This document shows positions 6,763-8,387 of a stretch of 8,387 nucleotides of DNA, piece after piece. This DNA comes from Acidobacteriota bacterium (GTDB lineage Bacteria > Acidobacteriota > Terriglobia > Terriglobales > Acidobacteriaceae), in NCBI GenBank assembly GCA_021778815.1, contig JAJYBW010000145.1:1-8387 (forward strand), in the 5' to 3' direction. The notes under the pieces are model-generated. The model searched no databases. It saw only the letters and a program-made list of their open reading frames with translations, and was not told where the DNA came from. The position numbers were made by a program, and so were the translations under genes. Every line of letters starts with the position of its first letter. The first letter of the stretch is position 1.

Positions 6763-7755
6763 ATGACGGGGACTGTTAAAAAACGACAATCCAAGCGAAA
6801 TACGGCTGTGGCGCGCGGAAAGAAATTGACAGCGGATGGCGACGGAATTGTCGCATCGCTTGCGCGGCGGGGTCGAAGCGACGAAGCCAAACGACCGCTG
6901 GCTGAGAACGAACTTGTCATCGTAACAGGCATGTCGGGTTCAGGGAAACTATCGGCGCTGAAGGCGTTCGAAGACCTGGGCTATTATTCTGTCGACAATT
7001 TACCGATCGATCTGATTCCAGCGTTCGCCGATTTGATCCGCCAATCTCCTGAGACAAACCGCGCCGCACTGGTCATCGATGTGCGGGAGGGTTCTCATCT
7101 CGATCGGTTCCCGGAGATCCTACGCAAGGTGCGAAGGACGACTTCGACACGGCTGCTGTTTCTGGAGGCGTCGGAGGAGGCGCTCCTGCGCCGGTTTTCA
7201 GAAACGCGACGGCCCCATCCACTGGGTCGCATCGATACTATTCGACGCTCGATTCAGTCGGAGCGGAAATTGCTGGAGCCGCTGCGCAACATTGCGGACG
7301 TGTGCATCGACACGACGAATTTTAATGTGCATGAATTGCGCGCTCATATCAACGGGCTGTTTCAACCGGAGAGCGGCGAGAAAAACCTGCTGATTTCGTC
7401 GATCAGTTTCGGTTACAAAAACGGAGTGCCGCAGGAAGCTGATCTGGTTTTCGACGTGCGCTTCCTGCCCAACCCGCATTTCATTCCGGAATTTCGTCCG
7501 CTGACCGGCCAGGATGAAAAGGTGGTGCGCTACATCAATCGTTTCCCGGAGACAAAGGAATTTATTCAGAAGGTCCACGACCTGCTTTTGTTTTTGCTGC
7601 CGCATTATGTGCAGGAAGGCAAGAGCTATCTGAGTGTTGCGTTCGGGTGTACGGGAGGTCAGCATCGCTCGGTGATGATCGCCGAAAAAATGCAGGCGCT
7701 GCTGCAGGCCGATGGCTACCAGGTGAAATGCCTTCATCGCGACATGCCGAGATAA
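6763..7755 (+). CDS. rapZ: RapZ/YvcJ-family P-loop nucleotide-binding protein
   Basis: In E. coli RapZ binds glucosamine-6-phosphate and the GlmY/GlmZ small RNAs, tuning GlmS; the B. subtilis homologue YvcJ is a nucleotide hydrolase. The role here is unknown. From the preferred ATG there are 330 residues. The core is unmistakable: P-loop GMSGSGKLSAL (56-66), FEDLGYYSVDNLP (69-81), VIDVREG (104-110), FDVRFLPNPH (230-239) and GCTGGQHRS (295-303), the C-terminal motif associated with ligand and RNA binding. Two things are odd. The residue after the P-loop lysine, normally Ser or Thr, is Leu63. The protein also carries about 50 extra N-terminal residues, rich in Lys and Arg, where E. coli RapZ (284 aa) starts almost at the P-loop. 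No ptsN lies before it and no npr after it. Its stop is only 7 bp from the convergent minus-strand gene. Confidence 0.93.
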   Translation: MTGTVKKRQSKRNTAVARGKKLTADGDGIVASLARRGRSDEAKRPLAENELVIVTGMSGSGKLSALKAFEDLGYYSVDNLPIDLIPAFADLIRQSPETNRAALVIDVREGSHLDRFPEILRKVRRTTSTRLLFLEASEEALLRRFSETRRPHPLGRIDTIRRSIQSERKLLEPLRNIADVCIDTTNFNVHELRAHINGLFQPESGEKNLLISSISFGYKNGVPQEADLVFDVRFLPNPHFIPEFRPLTGQDEKVVRYINRFPETKEFIQKVHDLLLFLLPHYVQEGKSYLSVAFGCTGGQHRSVMIAEKMQALLQADGYQVKCLHRDMPR

Positions 7756-7762
7756 GCGGCAA

Positions 7763-8191
7763 TCACTCACCTCCTTCGAGAACCGCGCCGTCATTCCAGG
7801 AAAACTCGACATTGCCGCCTCCCAAGTAGATGAACGAGTTCCATTCCTCGAGAAAGAACCTGTACAAAGAAGAATTTTGTGGGAGTACCGGAATTAGTCG
7901 ATCAAGTCCAGAATTTTGCCCGATTTTGACGGAGTCTCCGTCAACGTTGAGGGGTACGCCATCGGGGACGAACGGGTAACGTGGATCGGGAGGTTCAATG
8001 AAAAATAGACATGGCGAACCTAGTCTTAATGTTCCACGGCGATACCGCTCGCGGTCGGGGTCGCCATGTTCACTAACATGCAACTCCATTTCTACGGCGA
8101 GAGAAAGACCAACAAAATCCATGCCAATGTTTCGAATCTTGGCGTCATGAAATCCGTTTGGTAGTTTTTTCTCGATTTCTTCAAAGGTCAT
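7763..8191 (-). CDS. Conserved-looking cytosolic protein of unknown function
   Basis: I do not recognise a named family. The 142-residue product has no signal peptide or membrane segment and is acidic. It opens with a short helix (MTFEEIEKKL) and the phrase LPNGFHDAKI (10-19), followed by alternating strands (LSLAVEMELHV, GTLRLG), a proline motif IEPPDPRYPF (65-74) and an aromatic end (YRFFLEEWNSFIYLGGGNVE). Small proteins with this 'NGFHDA ... WNSFI' plan look familiar to me as orphans in soil bacteria, but that is memory, not a search. The start at 8191 is chosen because GGAGGAG (8204-8198) lies six bases before it; an in-frame ATG at 8233 would add 14 residues but has no good ribosome binding site. 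It follows the priA stop by 47 bp on the same strand and may be co-transcribed. It is convergent with rapZ. Confidence 0.7.
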   Translation of the reverse strand: MTFEEIEKKLPNGFHDAKIRNIGMDFVGLSLAVEMELHVSEHGDPDRERYRRGTLRLGSPCLFFIEPPDPRYPFVPDGVPLNVDGDSVKIGQNSGLDRLIPVLPQNSSLYRFFLEEWNSFIYLGGGNVEFSWNDGAVLEGGE

Positions 8192-8197
8192 TCCCAA

Positions 8198-8204
8198 CTC
8201 CTCC
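8198..8204 (-). promoter_or_regulatory. Ribosome binding site fixing the start of the minus-strand orphan
   Basis: Read on the minus strand this is GGAGGAG, a near-perfect anti-SD match, six bases before the ATG at 8191-8189. It lies inside the longer open frame that begins at 8233 and so argues against that start. Confidence 0.65.
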
Positions 8205-8238
8205 ATGTAGTCTAAGCGTCCGCGCGATTTCATTTGAT

Positions 8239-8387
8239 CTACATTAACTGCACTGCATCAACATCTACGGTGATGTGACGGCGGGGAATTTCTGCCGAAT
8301 CGGCGAAGGCGAGCATCTGGCGAACCGCGGCGGCAAGCTGTTTGCGTGACGATGCTTTCAAAATCAAATGAAATCGATGGATGCGCT
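8239..8387 (-). CDS. priA: Primosomal protein N' (PriA), C-terminal end only
   Basis: Only the last 48 codons are in the window; the gene enters from the right edge in the frame beginning at 8385 and ends with TAG at 8241-8239. The readable end, RFHLILKASSRKQLAAAVRQ, then ...RRHITVDVDAVQLM, matches the C-terminal domain of PriA, whose hallmarks are 'R(F/Y)xLLLK..SR..L' and a closing 'VDVDP..L' strand. PriA is the 3'-5' helicase that reloads the replisome at stalled forks. In the usual VDVDP the proline is Ala here. The helicase and zinc-binding regions are outside the window, so the call rests on a short stretch only. The small orphan gene follows 47 bp downstream. Confidence 0.75.
   Translation of the reverse strand, partial: RIHRFHLILKASSRKQLAAAVRQMLAFADSAEIPRRHITVDVDAVQLM

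Overview
This window looks like a chromosomal, housekeeping stretch from a Gram-negative bacterium, most probably a soil Acidobacteriota (Terriglobia-like). It is an inference from three things: a very large LptC/LptA-type protein fused upstream of lptB, a sigma-54 factor enlarged by two internal insertions, and moderately high G+C with a scatter of secreted orphan proteins. No rRNA, tRNA, IS element, CRISPR array or prophage gene is visible.

Layout. The plus strand carries, in order, the 3' part of a giant LptA/LptC-like periplasmic LPS-transport protein (2-2401), the LPS-export ATPase lptB (2401-3129, stop and start sharing one base), an unrecognised secreted protein (3186-4019), a 189-bp intergenic region with an AT-rich promoter-like stretch and a 16-bp palindrome, sigma-54 rpoN (4209-6014), the long-form ribosome hibernation factor hpf (6059-6652) and the P-loop protein rapZ (6763-7755). 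The minus strand then carries a 142-residue orphan (7763-8191), convergent with rapZ, and the last 48 codons of a gene recognisable as priA (8239-8385, cut by the window edge).

How the genes fit together. The order lptC/A-lptB-rpoN-hpf-(ptsN)-rapZ-(npr) is the classical proteobacterial rpoN cluster. Here it is kept, but with three changes: the secreted orphan sits between lptB and rpoN, no ptsN or hprK lies between hpf and rapZ, and no PTS gene follows rapZ. The LPS-export half supplies the periplasmic bridge and the cytoplasmic ATPase. The rpoN half links alternative-sigma transcription, ribosome hibernation and a nucleotide-binding RNA-regulator homologue.

I do not see a clear novel multi-gene system. 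The points most worth a second look are the RapZ Walker A that lacks its usual Ser/Thr after the lysine, the basic N-terminal extension of RapZ, the rpoN insertions, the palindrome upstream of rpoN and the two unrecognised genes.
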